From positions 15,271,107 through 15,335,106 of the forward strand of contig NC_069087.1 in the NCBI RefSeq assembly GCF_947172395.1: a stretch of DNA of 64,000 nucleotides, given 5' to 3'. Of the stretch, positions 22,315 to 32,900 are shown piece after piece; the stretch's first letter is position 1; every line of letters starts with the position of its first letter. Under the pieces are notes generated by a model, which was not told the DNA's origin, searched no databases, and worked only from the letters and a program-made list of their open reading frames with translations. Made by a program: the position numbers and the translations under genes. Source of the stretch: Bicyclus anynana. Lineage: Eukaryota; Arthropoda; Insecta; Lepidoptera; Nymphalidae.

Positions 22315-22690
22315 TTTTACTGTGGCCAAGCCGTCAACCAGACGTTGGCTCTGCCACTCTGGTTCGCCAGGTTGCCGGCAAGGCGATACACGGATGGAAG
22401 GACAAGCTTTTTCGAAGAAACTTGCTTGGGTATACGGCGACACGAAAGCGCGTGGACGGCGAGCTGTAAACTTGTCCCGAAGCGAAACTATTAACCCGAA
22501 CGGCCCTCTAAGTCGAGGTCCGAGTCTCAGAGGAGACGCCCTTAGAGAGTCGTTCCGCTCATTTACTCTGCTTCTGTCTTCGGGCCCCATCAGGCGATGC
22601 TTCTGCGCTCGCCCAAACCCCCCGGTGACGCCGCTGAGGTCCCATAAGGAGCCTACGGCACTTACACAATCAGAAAAAAAAAGAAACTAT
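22315..22690 (+). other. GC-rich segment with poly(A)-like end, possible 5'-truncated retrotransposon
   Basis: Starting 12 bp after a Helitron end, the sequence turns strongly GC-rich and ends in an A-rich tract (22,673-22,684). One frame reads ...GKAIHGWKDKLFRRNLLGYT... before a stop near 22,470. Two other long frames (123 codons plus, 96 codons minus) also cross it, which is common in GC-rich DNA. A 5'-truncated LINE or other retroposed transcript is the likeliest reading, but no family was recognised. Confidence 0.4.
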
Positions 22691-23154
22691 TAAGTAGCTA
22701 CGTTACGATTCTGATTAGTGTGTGTAGTGGAGTTTCACACAAAGAATACTGGAGCTCGAGTTGATACGGTGCTTATCCCTGTCCGAGAAGATATGTGTGC
22801 TATGACCCTTATCCCGGCACTAAACCGGAGCGTGTTTGTTATCTTCACCTAGATTGGACAGGTAACCCAGTTTCATCTAGAACGATTGCCATCTGTTCTT
22901 TGCGAAATGTTTCAATAACTCCCATTAGTATGAGATTTTATAGTTATTGCTCTTAATAATGATTATGGTGAAAGACGTTTATTTTTCTCTAGGGAAATAA
23001 TTTCTCACATAATGAGAAACATTAACACTAATTATATTGTAAAACTAATTCTCTGCCATTGCATTGGAAAGTAGACTATAAAAAATTATTAATATTTACA
23101 TACAATTTATTACAATTATCTATAAAAATAATTTTATACTGGAATGCGTCCCCG
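22691..23154. other. gene-free stretch
   Basis: AT-rich DNA with no recognised element. Confidence 0.4.
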
Positions 23155-23216
23155 CACTAGAAAGAGCAGTGTTGGTCGACCCCCCATCAGGTGGACTGAC
23201 GACATCAAGTGATCAA
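23155..23216 (+). mobile_element. RTE-like LINE fragment
   Basis: 'gagcagtgttggtcgacccc' and 'aggtggactgacgacatcaa' match the last part of the LINE end at 5,600-5,815. It breaks directly into the duplicated segment at 23,217. Confidence 0.6.
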
Positions 23217-23785
23217 GTGGTAACTAGCCACGGCTTACCACCAGACTCTTGATTCAATTTAGAAATTATAAAATCCTGAACTGATTCGTTCTGGGAATTA
23301 AACCCAGGACTAGGTGTCGTCAAAACCTTAAAAGTAAAGTCTTTACAATTAAACATTGTAAAGTTAAAATCTTTCGAGGATGCACAAGGAAACTTGAGCA
23401 TTTTCTGCAGATGTTGACTTCACTACAGTACACAGATTGTAAAGTTTTTACAATTGACCATTCTAGTGTTCACATCTACAGCGGACACCGTGGTTACAGT
23501 GGGATATGTACGTATAGCGCACACCATTGACGATCAATTATTCTCACGTTTCTGCAGCACTTACGACTATAACTGATCGAGTATTGGTCACTGTGTGCAT
23601 GACGGCTCGACTTATGAAACGTCTTCGCTGTCATTATGCGCTGTAGAAACATGAGAACAATTGACCGTCAATGGCTGACTTAGGATTGTTGTCGGTTCTG
23701 TGGCGTTCATTCTGGGACTCGACACAGTAAATATTTTGGGCATAATTTCTAAAAATAAAGTAGTTATCTGACGGCCAATTGTTAC
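23217..23785. repeat. duplicated segment, copy 1
   Basis: It is collinear with 25,592-26,099. It starts in a SINE B fragment ('gtaactagccacggcttacc'), then 'acaattaaacattgtaaagt', 'ttttacaattgaccattcta', and ends 'ggccaattgttac'. It has an extra internal block (about 23,513-23,680) that copy 2 lacks, and lacks about 90 bp that copy 2 has. Confidence 0.85.
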
Positions 23786-24410
23786 GATTAAAGATACGAT
23801 AGTTTTATCTATAATATCTTATTATAGATAAACTATCTATAATAATATTAGTTACAATTATTATTATTATTACTTTATTCGATACGAGGTACGATATTAC
23901 TGAAAGCAGTACCAAATTATAACTCAGTTACATGTATTATAGGTATGTTTATGTAAAATATAGCGCTCAGTTGTGATGTGTTAGAAATCTTTAGCACCTA
24001 CTTTCTTAACGATGTTCTGGACATTCTCGTACGAGTAGACATTGCGAAGTAAATTCTGCATAATCATTGCATTGAAATAGTCTGTTGGTAATTAAATACA
24101 ATGTTAGTTTCTTCCTGTTTTCTATATATGTGGCACCGTTTTGCATTCATTTGCGTGCACGTAATAGAAATATAATCATTGTCACTATTGTAGCGGCAAG
24201 ATAACGAGACTGATTTGACATTTCTGACGTTTATGAAGTTTCGGACCAATTTACGGCCACGTTCGTAGAAACTGTTGCAGTAATTTATTGTCATTAGTGA
24301 CGTAGTTGACGTTGTAAAATATAATATTGGGACTGGAAGTTGTGAATTTCTAGACAGGCAAAAACACGGGGAATTCCTGCATTTACGACGACAACTATTT
24401 CGGTTTTTAA
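23786..24410. other. gene-free AT-rich stretch
   Basis: An imperfect hairpin around 23,801-23,842 ('gatagttttatctataat' against 'attatagataaactatc') is the only structure noted. A 76-codon minus-strand frame has no recognisable domain. Confidence 0.4.
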
Positions 24411-24670
24411 AAATCGGTTGTCTGTAAAGTCTGTTTACTGACGATAGTTGAACGTGACAACGTCATAAGAAAATACTGATGGAATGGTTGCATTTTTCAA
24501 AAGAAAATGTTAGTTTTTCTAAAATACTGTTTAATGATCTTCATAGACCAGAATATACTTTATTTCTTGTAAAAAAAATTGGCAACCCTAAAGCGAGGGA
24601 ATGACGCATGACGTCATCTTTTTTAGAATTTGCAGCTCCATCGAATTATACGACGTTGTCACGTCAAAAA
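24411..24670. mobile_element. dispersed element G, copy 1
   Basis: It shares with 46,842-47,106 and 60,145-60,357 the order 'cggttgtctgtaaagtctgt', 'gttgaacgtgacaacgtcat', 'ttggcaaccctaaagcgagg', a CRE palindrome at 24,608-24,617 (ATGACGTCAT) and 'gacgttgtcacgtcaaaaa'. The segments GTGACAACGTC and GACGTTGTCAC are inverted copies near the ends. It is non-coding. Confidence 0.8.
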
Positions 24671-25324
24671 TCTTGTTATATATACATATATAATAGCCAG
24701 ATTCATACGGAGTAATATTTATATTAGCCACATTCATAAGGATTAGCATAGGCTTTCTCATATTAGGTTATATACTAGAGTGCCGGGTAAAGCGAGTCAT
24801 AGAATAAAACTTTGGACATTTAGCTCGCGCGCAATTTACAGGCGTTTAGAGAAACTGTTATTAGAGAACTTACGATTTCCTGAAACCAAAGTCGATTTAA
24901 AATTATAAAAGAGTTATGCACTGAATGTTTCGATATAGTGGTTGTGAGTGGGATGATTTTCTACTAAGACCTTATGTGACGTCCTTAGAACATACTCAGA
25001 GGCCAAAGTAATCTGAAACAATGTGCTTGGAGGTCTAAGTATAATCGTTCCATTAACCCAGAGACCTTTGAGGCATCGTGATCAACCGAGAGCTCTTATA
25101 AAACGTTGGCAGCCACTGCGCCGCTCGACCCACTTCCTTGAGACTGACGTCGGCATAACAAAGCGGTTATGCAGTGTGTTGTTATCTGGCGAGTCTCCTT
25201 GTACGAGTAACTGTGGCCTGATATCATACAGAACTACGGTGTTGTTCTAATTGTGCCAACAGTTGTTTAGAGCAGCTTTTGTTGTTCACTAAAACAGATT
25301 GGCTTACGTGCGTAAACCTTTTTT
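24671..25324. other. gene-free stretch with a short shared block
   Basis: 'ttggcagccactgcgccgct' at about 25,105 recurs as 'ttggcagccactgctcgacc' at about 37,275, with matching sequence downstream. It is probably a dispersed repeat of unknown type. No gene. Confidence 0.4.
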
Positions 25325-25420
25325 GAAGTGGAGGGTAACTTCGTAACGTAACGCGTTACGGCGCCACTCTGTGGCTTTCCTTTCTCTCACGCAAACGGCA
25401 GCAGGTTTAAGTTATCACTT
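25325..25420. mobile_element. dispersed element L, copy 1
   Basis: 'gtaacttcgtaacgtaacgc', 'gttacggcgccactctgtgg' and 'ctttctctcacgcaaacggc' recur at 59,198-59,300. A perfect 14-bp palindrome CGTAACGCGTTACG lies at 25,347-25,360. Unit borders are unclear. Confidence 0.6.
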
Positions 25421-25423
25421 CTG

Positions 25424-25730
25424 TTTTTTTTTAATCTTTGACAAGTTAGCCCTTGACTACGATCACATCTGATGTTAAATGATAATGCTAAGATGGAAGT
25501 GGGCTTACAACTACTACCCGTACCTCCGACGGTTTATTCGCGACATCGTACCGGAACGCTAACTCGCTTGGTGGTACGTCTACAACGGTAGAATGGTAAC
25601 TAGCCACGGCCTACTACCAGACCAGACTTCAGTCAATTTAGAAATTAAAAAATCCTAAGTTGGGCCGTGCTTGGAATCAAACAAAGGACCTCTCTGTTTG
25701 AGAACAGTACAACCAACTGCGCCAAAAGTC
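25424..25730 (-). mobile_element. SINE B, degraded, partly inside the duplicated segment
   Basis: A T-run at 25,424-25,432 is the complement of the poly(A) tail. 'gttagcccttgactacgatc', 'catcgtaccggaacgctaac' and 'ggtaactagccacggcctac' follow, with a diverged tRNA head at the right. The part from 25,592 onward is shared with copy 1 of the duplication. Confidence 0.8.
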
Positions 25731-26099
25731 TATACAATTAAACATTATAAAGTTAAAATCTTCCGAGGATGCTCTGGCATGACGATAATCTGTAGAACTC
25801 AACTGATCGCCGTAACTATTGTAAAGTTTACAAAAACATATAAACTGCACACGCGTTTCACGGGGAAACTTGAACATTTTAAGTAGATGTTGACTTCACT
25901 ACACTCTAATGTTCGATTGTAAAGTTTTTACAATTGAACAGTCTAGTGTTCACATTTACTGAGGACACTGTGGTTACTATGTGATATGTATAGGATTGTT
26001 GTCGGTTTTGTGGCGTTGGCAACTCGGCACGGTTTACATAGTTAGTATTTTGGACATGAATTCTAAAAATAAAGTACGTATCTGCCGGTCAATTGTTAC
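25592..26099. repeat. duplicated segment, copy 2
   Basis: Same order of blocks as 23,217-23,785, in the same orientation, about 2.4 kb downstream. It includes 'aaagttaaaatcttccgagg', 'gttgacttcactacac', 'ggattgttgtcggttttgtg' and 'tctaaaaataaagta'. The two copies differ by many substitutions and large indels, so the duplication is not recent. Confidence 0.85.
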
Positions 26100-26763
26100 A
26101 AACTAGGGTTCGAAGATTTTGAATGAGACATCTGGTGACTTTATTCGAGTACCGAATACACACTTCCAAACGTCGGCAATTCGTTGTCCAAAATCGTAGC
26201 TGAGTCTAGTAGTGTACACTGGTATCGCTGATATCACTTTGATGTTACTTCGCTTCGCTCCGAAAGTCAACTAAGTAAATAAAGCAAATTACCTTTTTAC
26301 CTACTTAAGGAATAATATAAGTTTGAAATTTTAAGCTACCAATTTTTTACGCTTTTCGATAATAATATACCTAAATAACTTGGTTAATAGTAGTTAACTG
26401 TGTGCCATTTTTTTTTATGAATACCATTTATAAACTGTTGTCTACTAGTCAATTTCCATACCGATGTACGGGGCGGGGCAGATGCCGCTAAAACTGATAA
26501 AAACAATTTGCACAGGTCGATAATAATATTTCGCACGGGCCAGACGGTCGGGACGATGTAATAATTCAGAATGGAAAGGGATAAAAACTTGCTTATCTCC
26601 GCGAGGTGTCTGCTCGTTAACAAGGCAATTAAGGATGCAGTTGCGAAAAAGCATCAACTGCTCAGTGATATTGAGGCGAGATTAGGGATGTGAAACGCGG
26701 TGATTATGGGTTCGATCTCTAACAGTTAAAATTCGCTTATTTTAGAAAAAATTAAGATAATAC
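26100..26763. other. gene-free stretch with a faint tRNA-like segment
   Basis: At 26,655-26,735 'gattatgggttcgatctcta' has a B-box form and could be a worn tRNA-derived SINE head. No gene is recognised; the overlapping 70- and 79-codon minus-strand frames have no recognisable domain. Confidence 0.35.
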
Positions 26764-26920
26764 AGGGACCGTGGATATGACTTTTCTCTGCCTTTGATTT
26801 AACGCGTTTCAATCGCTGAAAAAAATATCATGAGGATACCTGAGAATTTTCGTCATTTTCTATGCCTTGTTTATTAGCCTAACCCAGAGGGGTGACTCGT
26901 GCTCGAAAGTGAGTCGAATA
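26764..26920 (+). mobile_element. SINE A, strongly degraded
   Basis: 'gaccgtggatatgacttttc', 'cgcgtttcaatcgctgaaa', 'aaatatcatgaggatacctg' and 'agtgagtcgaataggagcat' follow SINE A order with large internal losses. Confidence 0.6.
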
Positions 26921-27716
26921 GGAGCATAGGACCTCTCATCGACATTGATATTATTAAATCTCAAATAAAAAATCGTTTTAAACCAAATAAATAGGATTAT
27001 TTGTTTTTTAAATACAATTCAAAATACTTCATTAGATTCCTGGTGGACAACTAATACAAAAAGTCACAACCCAAGATTTGAATAATTTAAAATTCCGGTT
27101 TGTTCTGGGAAGAATCAAAGGCGTTTGTTCCCAAACGCGTATTAGGTCAATGCCTAAGAGTGACGTTTTGTATTAAAAAGCAATTAACACAGCCCAGTGG
27201 TGCATCGACCTTTGAGTGGCGGTGATCGAATCCAGGTAGAGACCTTGTGAGGTAAATCACGTTATTTATAAGGTGGAGATTGCATGGGACGAAACTGGTT
27301 GTACCTATTCGTACGTTCCGTGCAATATGCCGAACTTAAAACTATTTTCAAATGCTATCTACCTACTCTGGAATATTTTTGTGTGGTACGTCGCTTGTTT
27401 TTGAGGTATCTGACCCCATTGTTTTAATGAAAATACGATGATGAAATGTAGCGTATTTTATACGCTATACAGTTTGAAAGAATGTTTAAAATCAGTTTAG
27501 TGGTTTAGGCGTGAAGGCATAATTAAAAAATACACTCATTGGAAGCTATAAAATTACTTAGTTTTTCTTTACATTGTTGCAAAGTAAAAGCTCGTTTGAT
27601 GAGCTCCTTAACTTAAAACTATAAGGGTCGCAAGCTTTGGAACCTCTGTGGACTACAACCATCTCAGTTGTTCAAGTTATCTATTTAGGAATTGTAATGA
27701 GCGCTCATATTTTATA
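26921..27716. other. gene-free stretch with worn repeat remnants
   Basis: At 27,188-27,245 'gcccagtggtgcatcgacct' plus 'ggtgatcgaatccaggt' has tRNA-derived SINE form. At 27,430-27,540 'gtttaaaatcagtttagtgg' resembles a Helitron-like interior. Both are too worn to delimit. Confidence 0.35.
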
Positions 27717-27920
27717 ACTAGCTGACTTTCTAGACTCTGGTTCTGGTTCCCGTTTTCGTAGGAATACGGATAATATATATAGCCTTATAGCCTTCCTCGA
27801 TAAATGGGCTATCGAACATTGAAAGAATTTTTCAAATATGACCAGTGGTTCCTGAGATTAGCGCGTTCAACCAAACAAACAAACAAACTCTACAGCTTTA
27901 TTTATAATATTAGTATAGAT
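27717..27920 (-). mobile_element. short Helitron-like element (family C), complete
   Basis: Minus-strand copy; the CTAG end is at 27,717 and the TC end at 27,920. The CTAG-proximal 20 bp are diverged, while the remainder matches the family. Confidence 0.85.
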
Positions 27921-28430
27921 TACAATTTTCGGTAACATCGTTCGGAACCCTCTTCACGTGAGTTTAACTCGCGCTTATCCAGTTTTTTGTTATCACCTAC
28001 ATACATTAAATACATAGAACTGGATATAATTAATTTAAACTTTTTTCATTTATAAAATCCATTATTATTATTTCTTCATTACTGGGTCTTTATATCATAC
28101 AGTATTTATATGGTCGTGGTTTTGCTAATGCTTGATAGGCTGCTAATTTAATACAACGCAACTTCATTATTACTAAAGTGACCCAAATCAAAATTAATTA
28201 GTGGAGAATCAACGGCTTATTAATTAATATACGCTGTAATTTAACAATGTCAAACACAAAGGAATCGCTTGTTTTGTAAAGTATACAGAATATACCTTGA
28301 ATGCGTTCAGTCGTGCGTGCTTTGGGCATTATAATTGGTTTAAATAATTGTATGCCTTAATAAGTGATAATACTTTTAAATACAATATATACATACGAGT
28401 ATGAGGGAATATAAACATGATTGTCAGAAA
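27921..28430. other. gene-free AT-rich stretch
   Basis: Nothing was recognised. Confidence 0.4.
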
Positions 28431-28600
28431 AGTCAAAAGTCAAAATTCATTTATTTCAATTAGGCTTAGTTTACAAGCACTTTTGAAAGGTCATGATAAT
28501 TTAATCTAATGGTGGTAATAATAGTCGAAAACTTAAAACTAAAGTTACGAGGGTTCCAAACGCGCCTTGGCCCGAGAACAGCCCACAACAAACTCAGCCA
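28431..28600 (-). mobile_element. retroposon P
   Basis: 'agtcaaaattcatttatttc', 'caattaggcttagtttacaa', 'gttacgagggttccaaacgc' and 'gcccacaacaaactcagcca' define the best copy of the family here. The A/T-rich tail complement sits at the left, so the copy is on the minus strand. Confidence 0.7.
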
Positions 28601-28964
28601 AAGTTTTTGTTTTGTTTACCACCATTTTACAAACTTATATGTATAAAACTAAGCACAAAGTCGTCAGAAGACAAGAAAGAAGGCCCATCGTACTATAATT
28701 TATGTGTTAGAGAGAGGCTTCTTGTTAAAAAATTTTTTTATTAATTATGTGAAGAAAATAATTATGTAGAATAAAAATACAGTAAAACAATAAAACTAAA
28801 ATATTGTTAAACGATATTTTAATAGTAATAACACGTTACTCGTTACCATATAAATTATCGCTGTAGTTGCCTACTTAATAGTTGTCACGCAAGGCGCGAC
28901 TACCGACTAGTGCACGAATGTAGCTCGCGCGATTATAGAAAAGTAATATATGTTTTACTAAAAA
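28601..28964. other. gene-free AT-rich stretch
   Basis: Its first part may be the 5' continuation of the retroposon P copy. Nothing else was recognised. Confidence 0.35.
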
Positions 28965-29335
28965 CTACCGGACGCCCGCGGCTTCGTCCGCCCTTAGACT
29001 TCTTAAATCCAGCCCTTACAGTAGTATCGCTGTAAAAATGGAGTAATTTCCCTTCAATGATCTGCTCCTATTGATTGTAGCGTGATGAAAAATATAGTAT
29101 TATATATATAGCCCAGGTGTATGAAGAATAATTGTACCAAGTCCCGTTTAAATCTGTCGAGTCGTTTTTGTTTCTATATCGAACATACAGACAGACAGAC
29201 AAAAATTTTACTGATTGCATTTTTGGCATCAGTATCGATCACTAATCACCCCCTGACAGTTATTTTGGAAATATATATTTTCATGTAAAGAATTGACCTC
29301 TCTTAAGATTTATTATAAGTATAGAAAGTATAGAT
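28965..29335 (-). mobile_element. long Helitron-like element, near complete
   Basis: On the minus strand it runs from TCTATACTTTCTATACTTAT to 'gacgaagccgcgggcgtccggtag'. The usual interior parts are present: 'ctgtctgtctgtatgttcga', 'tcgatactgatgccaaaaat' and 'gcgtgatgaaaaata' in reverse. The terminal CTAG reads GTAG. It is the longest and best-preserved copy of this type in the window. Confidence 0.8.
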
Positions 29336-29394
29336 AGATTAACCAACGCAGTCTGCTGATATGTTATATTGCAATACATCACATTTATAAGGAT

Positions 29395-29460
29395 GGAACG
29401 GATTCGCCCTCTCAATCGAACGAAGGCAGAGGTCATATTCACTGGACTACCACAGCTCTC
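29395..29460 (-). mobile_element. SINE A head fragment
   Basis: Only the tRNA-like region is left: 'gaacgaaggcagaggtcata', then 'tcactggactaccacagctct', matching the right ends of other minus-strand copies. Confidence 0.65.
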
Positions 29461-29659
29461 AACGATTTATTAATACGAGTATGAATATTGTATACTCATA
29501 GATCAAAACGTGTGAGGCCACACCTCCCTCAGTTTATAAAATCTGAAAATTCAAACTACATATATGTATACGTTAGGCAACTATGTGTTTGGACTGTGGT
29601 GGCTTTGAAAGATACAGGGGTCCATCACTGTCACGAGCCGCCTGTATCTAGCGACTTTA

Positions 29660-29771
29660 TGCGACTGGCTTAACGTCACATCAAGCCAGCCAGTCGGTCA
29701 GTAGTAAGCCAGTCGCAGTGTTGGTCGACCCCCCAAAAGTTGGCCATTGGAGGGGGTCGAACAACACTGCG
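29660..29771. repeat. two overlapping hairpins, one with a LINE-end motif
   Basis: Hairpin 1: 29,660-29,672 / 29,705-29,717 (TGCGACTGGCTTA, perfect). Hairpin 2: 29,714-29,733 / 29,752-29,771 (20-bp arms, one mismatch, 18-nt loop). The left arm of hairpin 2 is the 'cagtgttggtcgacccccc' motif also found in the RTE-like ends at 5,648 and 23,167. Confidence 0.8.
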
Positions 29772-29882
29772 TTTTTCAGTGCCCATTCTAAGACCTTGGG
29801 ACCATAACATCAATCGGCTCAAATCTAAAATGTTTAGCACCGCTCATTGCTGATTTGCTTTTTGTTGGTATACGCCATAACT

Positions 29883-30060
29883 GCCTCATCGATCCAGCAG
29901 TAAGCCAACATGGCTTCAATTCCTGGGTAAGGCTATGAAACCCTGAAATTTTTGTTAATTTTCAGTAGAAATTCTCAGCCTGGAGTTGGAAAGTTGGTTA
30001 TTTTACTCCCCGTGCCTATGACACCACGTCAAGTTAGTCTTGATAATTTATTATCGTTAA
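29883..30060 (+). mobile_element. SINE E with LINE-like 3' part
   Basis: A diverged head ('gcctcatcgatccagcagta') and 'ttcaattcctgggtaaggct' are followed by the 3' part 'gaaattctcagcctggagtt' and 'attttactccccgtgcct'. I recall that 3' part as typical of a lepidopteran tRNA-derived SINE. The 89-codon frame across it is incidental. Confidence 0.6.
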
Positions 30061-30539
30061 AGAGGCAATCGTTACCATTATCTCGCCTATCTACATTGCG
30101 GAGTTTGTTCTCCTTATCCTCTTTCCTGCAAGAAGGAAGGCTGATGAGCCGCCCCATTTCTATTGCTTTGTTATTATTATTTCTGGGGTTATCTCACGTG
30201 TACCTCGAACAAGTACGGTGAATGCTGTTACTACTGGCACTGAATTACTGATGCTCGTAATAATTAATGCGTCGCTCGTTACGTTACGCTCGGTCATATA
30301 TCTCAAGTTTATTAGCCGCCATTAATTTGAAGCTCAGCACATTGCATTGAGACGCTTCAGAACATAATCTCCTTTTGACGACTACACTTCCGCTGTGTGC
30401 TCTATGGCCTGATAAATAGTCCTATTGCCGGATTTATCTACGTAAATTATGATGTACATTAATATTTAAAAATATGTACTTGAGGTTGTGGTGCTCAGAA
30501 AGTTGTCTATTTTTATTTGTCGGCACAATTTCAACTGTG
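30061..30539. other. gene-free stretch
   Basis: Nothing recognisable except the fading SINE E end. 30,090-30,220 is somewhat pyrimidine-rich. Confidence 0.35.
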
Positions 30540-30859
30540 AGAGCTGTGATAGCCCAGTGGATATGACCTCTGCCTCCGATTCCGGAGGGTGTGGGTTCGA
30601 ATCCGGCCCGAGGCATGCACCTCCAACTTTTTAGTTGCGTGCATTTTAAGAAATTAAATGTCACGTGTCTCAAACGGTGAAGGAAAAACATCCTGAGGAA
30701 ACCTGCATACCAGAGAATTTTTCTCAATTCTCTGCGCGTGTGAAGTTTGGCAATCCGCATTGGGCCAGCGTGGTGGACTAAGGCCTAACCCCTCTCATTC
30801 TGAGAGGAGACTCGAGCTCAGCAGTGGGCCGAATATGGGTTGATAATGATGATGATGAC
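30540..30859 (+). mobile_element. SINE A, full length, among the best-preserved copies
   Basis: The head 'agagctgtgatagcccagtg' has box GGTTCGAATCCGG. The body is complete and it ends 'gggttgataatgatgatgatgaca'. The 108-codon minus-strand frame over it is a SINE translation and not a gene. Confidence 0.95.
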
Positions 30860-31094
30860 AATTTCAACTGGTCTAATATGTAGCACCAAAGTGTTTGCTA
30901 TTGTGCTTGTTTGTTTGTAGAATCTAGGCTTAAAATATTGTTTAATGTATTACTTTCTATGGCCTTTACCTTTGAGTTTCATCAGCATATCAGCTGTGGA
31001 TTGCTAAAAACTGCTGACATTACAATTTATCAGGCTAAGTTCATAACAGAGGAAGTCTTTATATGCCACGGCACATTATATGCCACTTAGATAG

Positions 31095-31216
31095 GTTAAC
31101 CAGAACCTGCCTTCCGAACCGGTGGTAGAATCTTTATAAATAGCCAAACTTGACGTTTCAAAAATGCTTATAAAGTAAACCTACTTGAAATAAATGAACT
31201 TTGAATTTTGAATATT
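31095..31216 (+). mobile_element. retroposon P, plus strand
   Basis: 'cttccgaaccggtggtagaa', 'gacgtttcaaaaatgcttat' and 'ctacttgaaataaatgaact', ending in 'ttgaattttgaat', are the complement of the copies at 12,839, 28,431 and 44,445. The A/T hexamer-like tail shows the 3' end. Confidence 0.7.
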
Positions 31217-32367
31217 CGGTTTTAATTAACTTATGTGGCCTAAAATCTACTCGATGCTTAAGTTCAATCAACTAAAAACGCATAAAAATCGAATAAATTG
31301 CAAGAGACGCTTGCACAAATTAACATCGTAAACGGATAAGTAGACAGATTTACAGACTTATAGACAAACAAATGTGTCTTTGATGGATTAGAAACTATAT
31401 AAACCGTATTAGAACTATCTTTCTTTTTTAATTTAACGATTGTTCTGTCTATTTTTGGGATTTTTAAGTTTAACACTCGTTTATTTTCTTTATACCTATA
31501 TTTGAGATGAAAATTTTAAATCTTGTCTGTTGAACCTTAAATTGAAACGTGACAGCGCGTTTTAAATCCATTCAGTTATGATAGAGCCACTGGCAAAAAC
31601 GCGGGGGTGATAGAATGAACGCGAGCAAATACATCAATCATCTCTCCCTTGCAGGAGGAGAGGGGTATCTATGGTCGAAATTTTCTTAGAAGTCTTATGA
31701 ACAAAACAAACCCGTCTTGTCACTAAAATCACATATTTCACTTACATTATACGTAATTTCTAAAGAACAAAGTGTCTAAATCCTTTATTATACGCGTACA
31801 GTACGAATTACACCAAAAACTACACCGAATTTACGATTTATTCACATTTATTTTCTGAAAAACAAAATCACAACGAGATTAATTTGCACAGCTTAACTAC
31901 GATTACGGCAATTTGACATTTCGTAACGCTAGATTGTCTATGAAAAGCAAGGATGGGTAAATAACATCGAGCGTTAACTTATCGATAAATGATAATGAGT
32001 GATTCTTTAATAATTGATATGTTGTTAGTTTAAAGATGGAAAATTGATATTTTATAATCATTTTATTTTAAAAAATAGTTTTTTAATGAAAATGTTATAC
32101 AATAAATATGCTCACGTTATTCTATAGCGTAAAAGATATCTTACGAATAGTAGCATTATTCAAACACTGGTATGGATAACATCAAGTTGTAGCTGTAGAG
32201 TAATAATTATGAAGAAGGGTAAATGAGTTTTTTTTTTCATGGAAACGCCGTGCTCTATAAGTATTTTCGTAATAATTAACTTTTTTTCTGACTATTTTAC
32301 ATATTTCAAAAATATACATGCAGGGCAGAGTCTACAGTTTTAGTTTATTCAAATACGGTTACCTATA
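31217..32367. other. gene-free AT-rich stretch
   Basis: No gene. The patch at 31,590-31,680 ('aacgcgggggtgatagaatg', 'ccttgcaggaggagaggggt') is more GC-rich than the rest. A 70-codon minus-strand frame is Lys-rich and unrecognised. Confidence 0.4.
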
Positions 32368-32490
32368 CTGGGTGTAAGGGGCATGCTAACGAAAACTTAA
32401 TCCAGTGGTTCAGTACATGATTCTGAGTCTCTCAGCGTTGAAATTTTTTGTCGGTCTTTTCACGATATTGAAATTTTAATATTATTAATA

Positions 32491-32534
32491 AAAAAAAACT
32501 GTAAAAATATAATAATATTTTTACAGTTTTTTTT
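32491..32534. repeat. 20-bp perfect hairpin
   Basis: Arms 32,491-32,510 and 32,515-32,534 (A8-CTGTAAAAATAT) are perfect complements with the 4-nt loop AATA. It is AT-rich and lies inside the 991-bp element. Confidence 0.9.
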
Positions 32535-32689
32535 AACTAATTACAGCTTAGAAGTATTTATTTCATCTATCTCAATACGATTTTTAATAAAAATCGTCAA
32601 AGATTTTTAACAAAAACTAGCAATGTAAATTTAATTTGCAAAATGCGCGCGATCAGCTGTTTTCCAAGAGGTCTAATAGGCAGGTCACG

Positions 32690-32900
32690 ACTAATAGGTA
32701 TATATACAAAGTCGACGTTGTATTGCCGACCGCCGCCGGTGCCGAGGAAAATAATTGCTATCTCTCTCTAACCTAAGCCACGCGGCGCGGTTAATAGGTA
32801 TTTTCAAAATATTGAAACTTTAGGTCCTTTCGCTAGACGCTACGCTATTTTTTCTTTAGTTCGTGTTCGGCGGTCTGTTGACAAACAAACCAAAATTCAA
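32690..32900 (+). promoter_or_regulatory. promoter-like stretch (tentative)
   Basis: A TATATATA run at 32,699-32,706 precedes a GC-richer segment ('cgaccgccgccggtgccgag', 'gccacgcggcgcggttaata') and then 'ctttagttcgtgttcggcgg', an insect-initiator-like TTAGTT. It has the look of a transcription start followed by 5' leader, but no start codon with a downstream frame is seen. It lies within an inverted-repeat element, so it may be the element's own sequence. Confidence 0.25.

Noticed and set aside
22300..22693. 123-codon plus-strand and 96-codon minus-strand frames
   Set aside because: They overlap on opposite strands in a GC-rich segment, where stop codons are rare. Neither resembles a known protein and the long plus frame has no ATG at its start.
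30434..30760. 108-codon minus-strand frame
   Set aside because: It lies across a SINE A copy and the frame is not kept in other copies.
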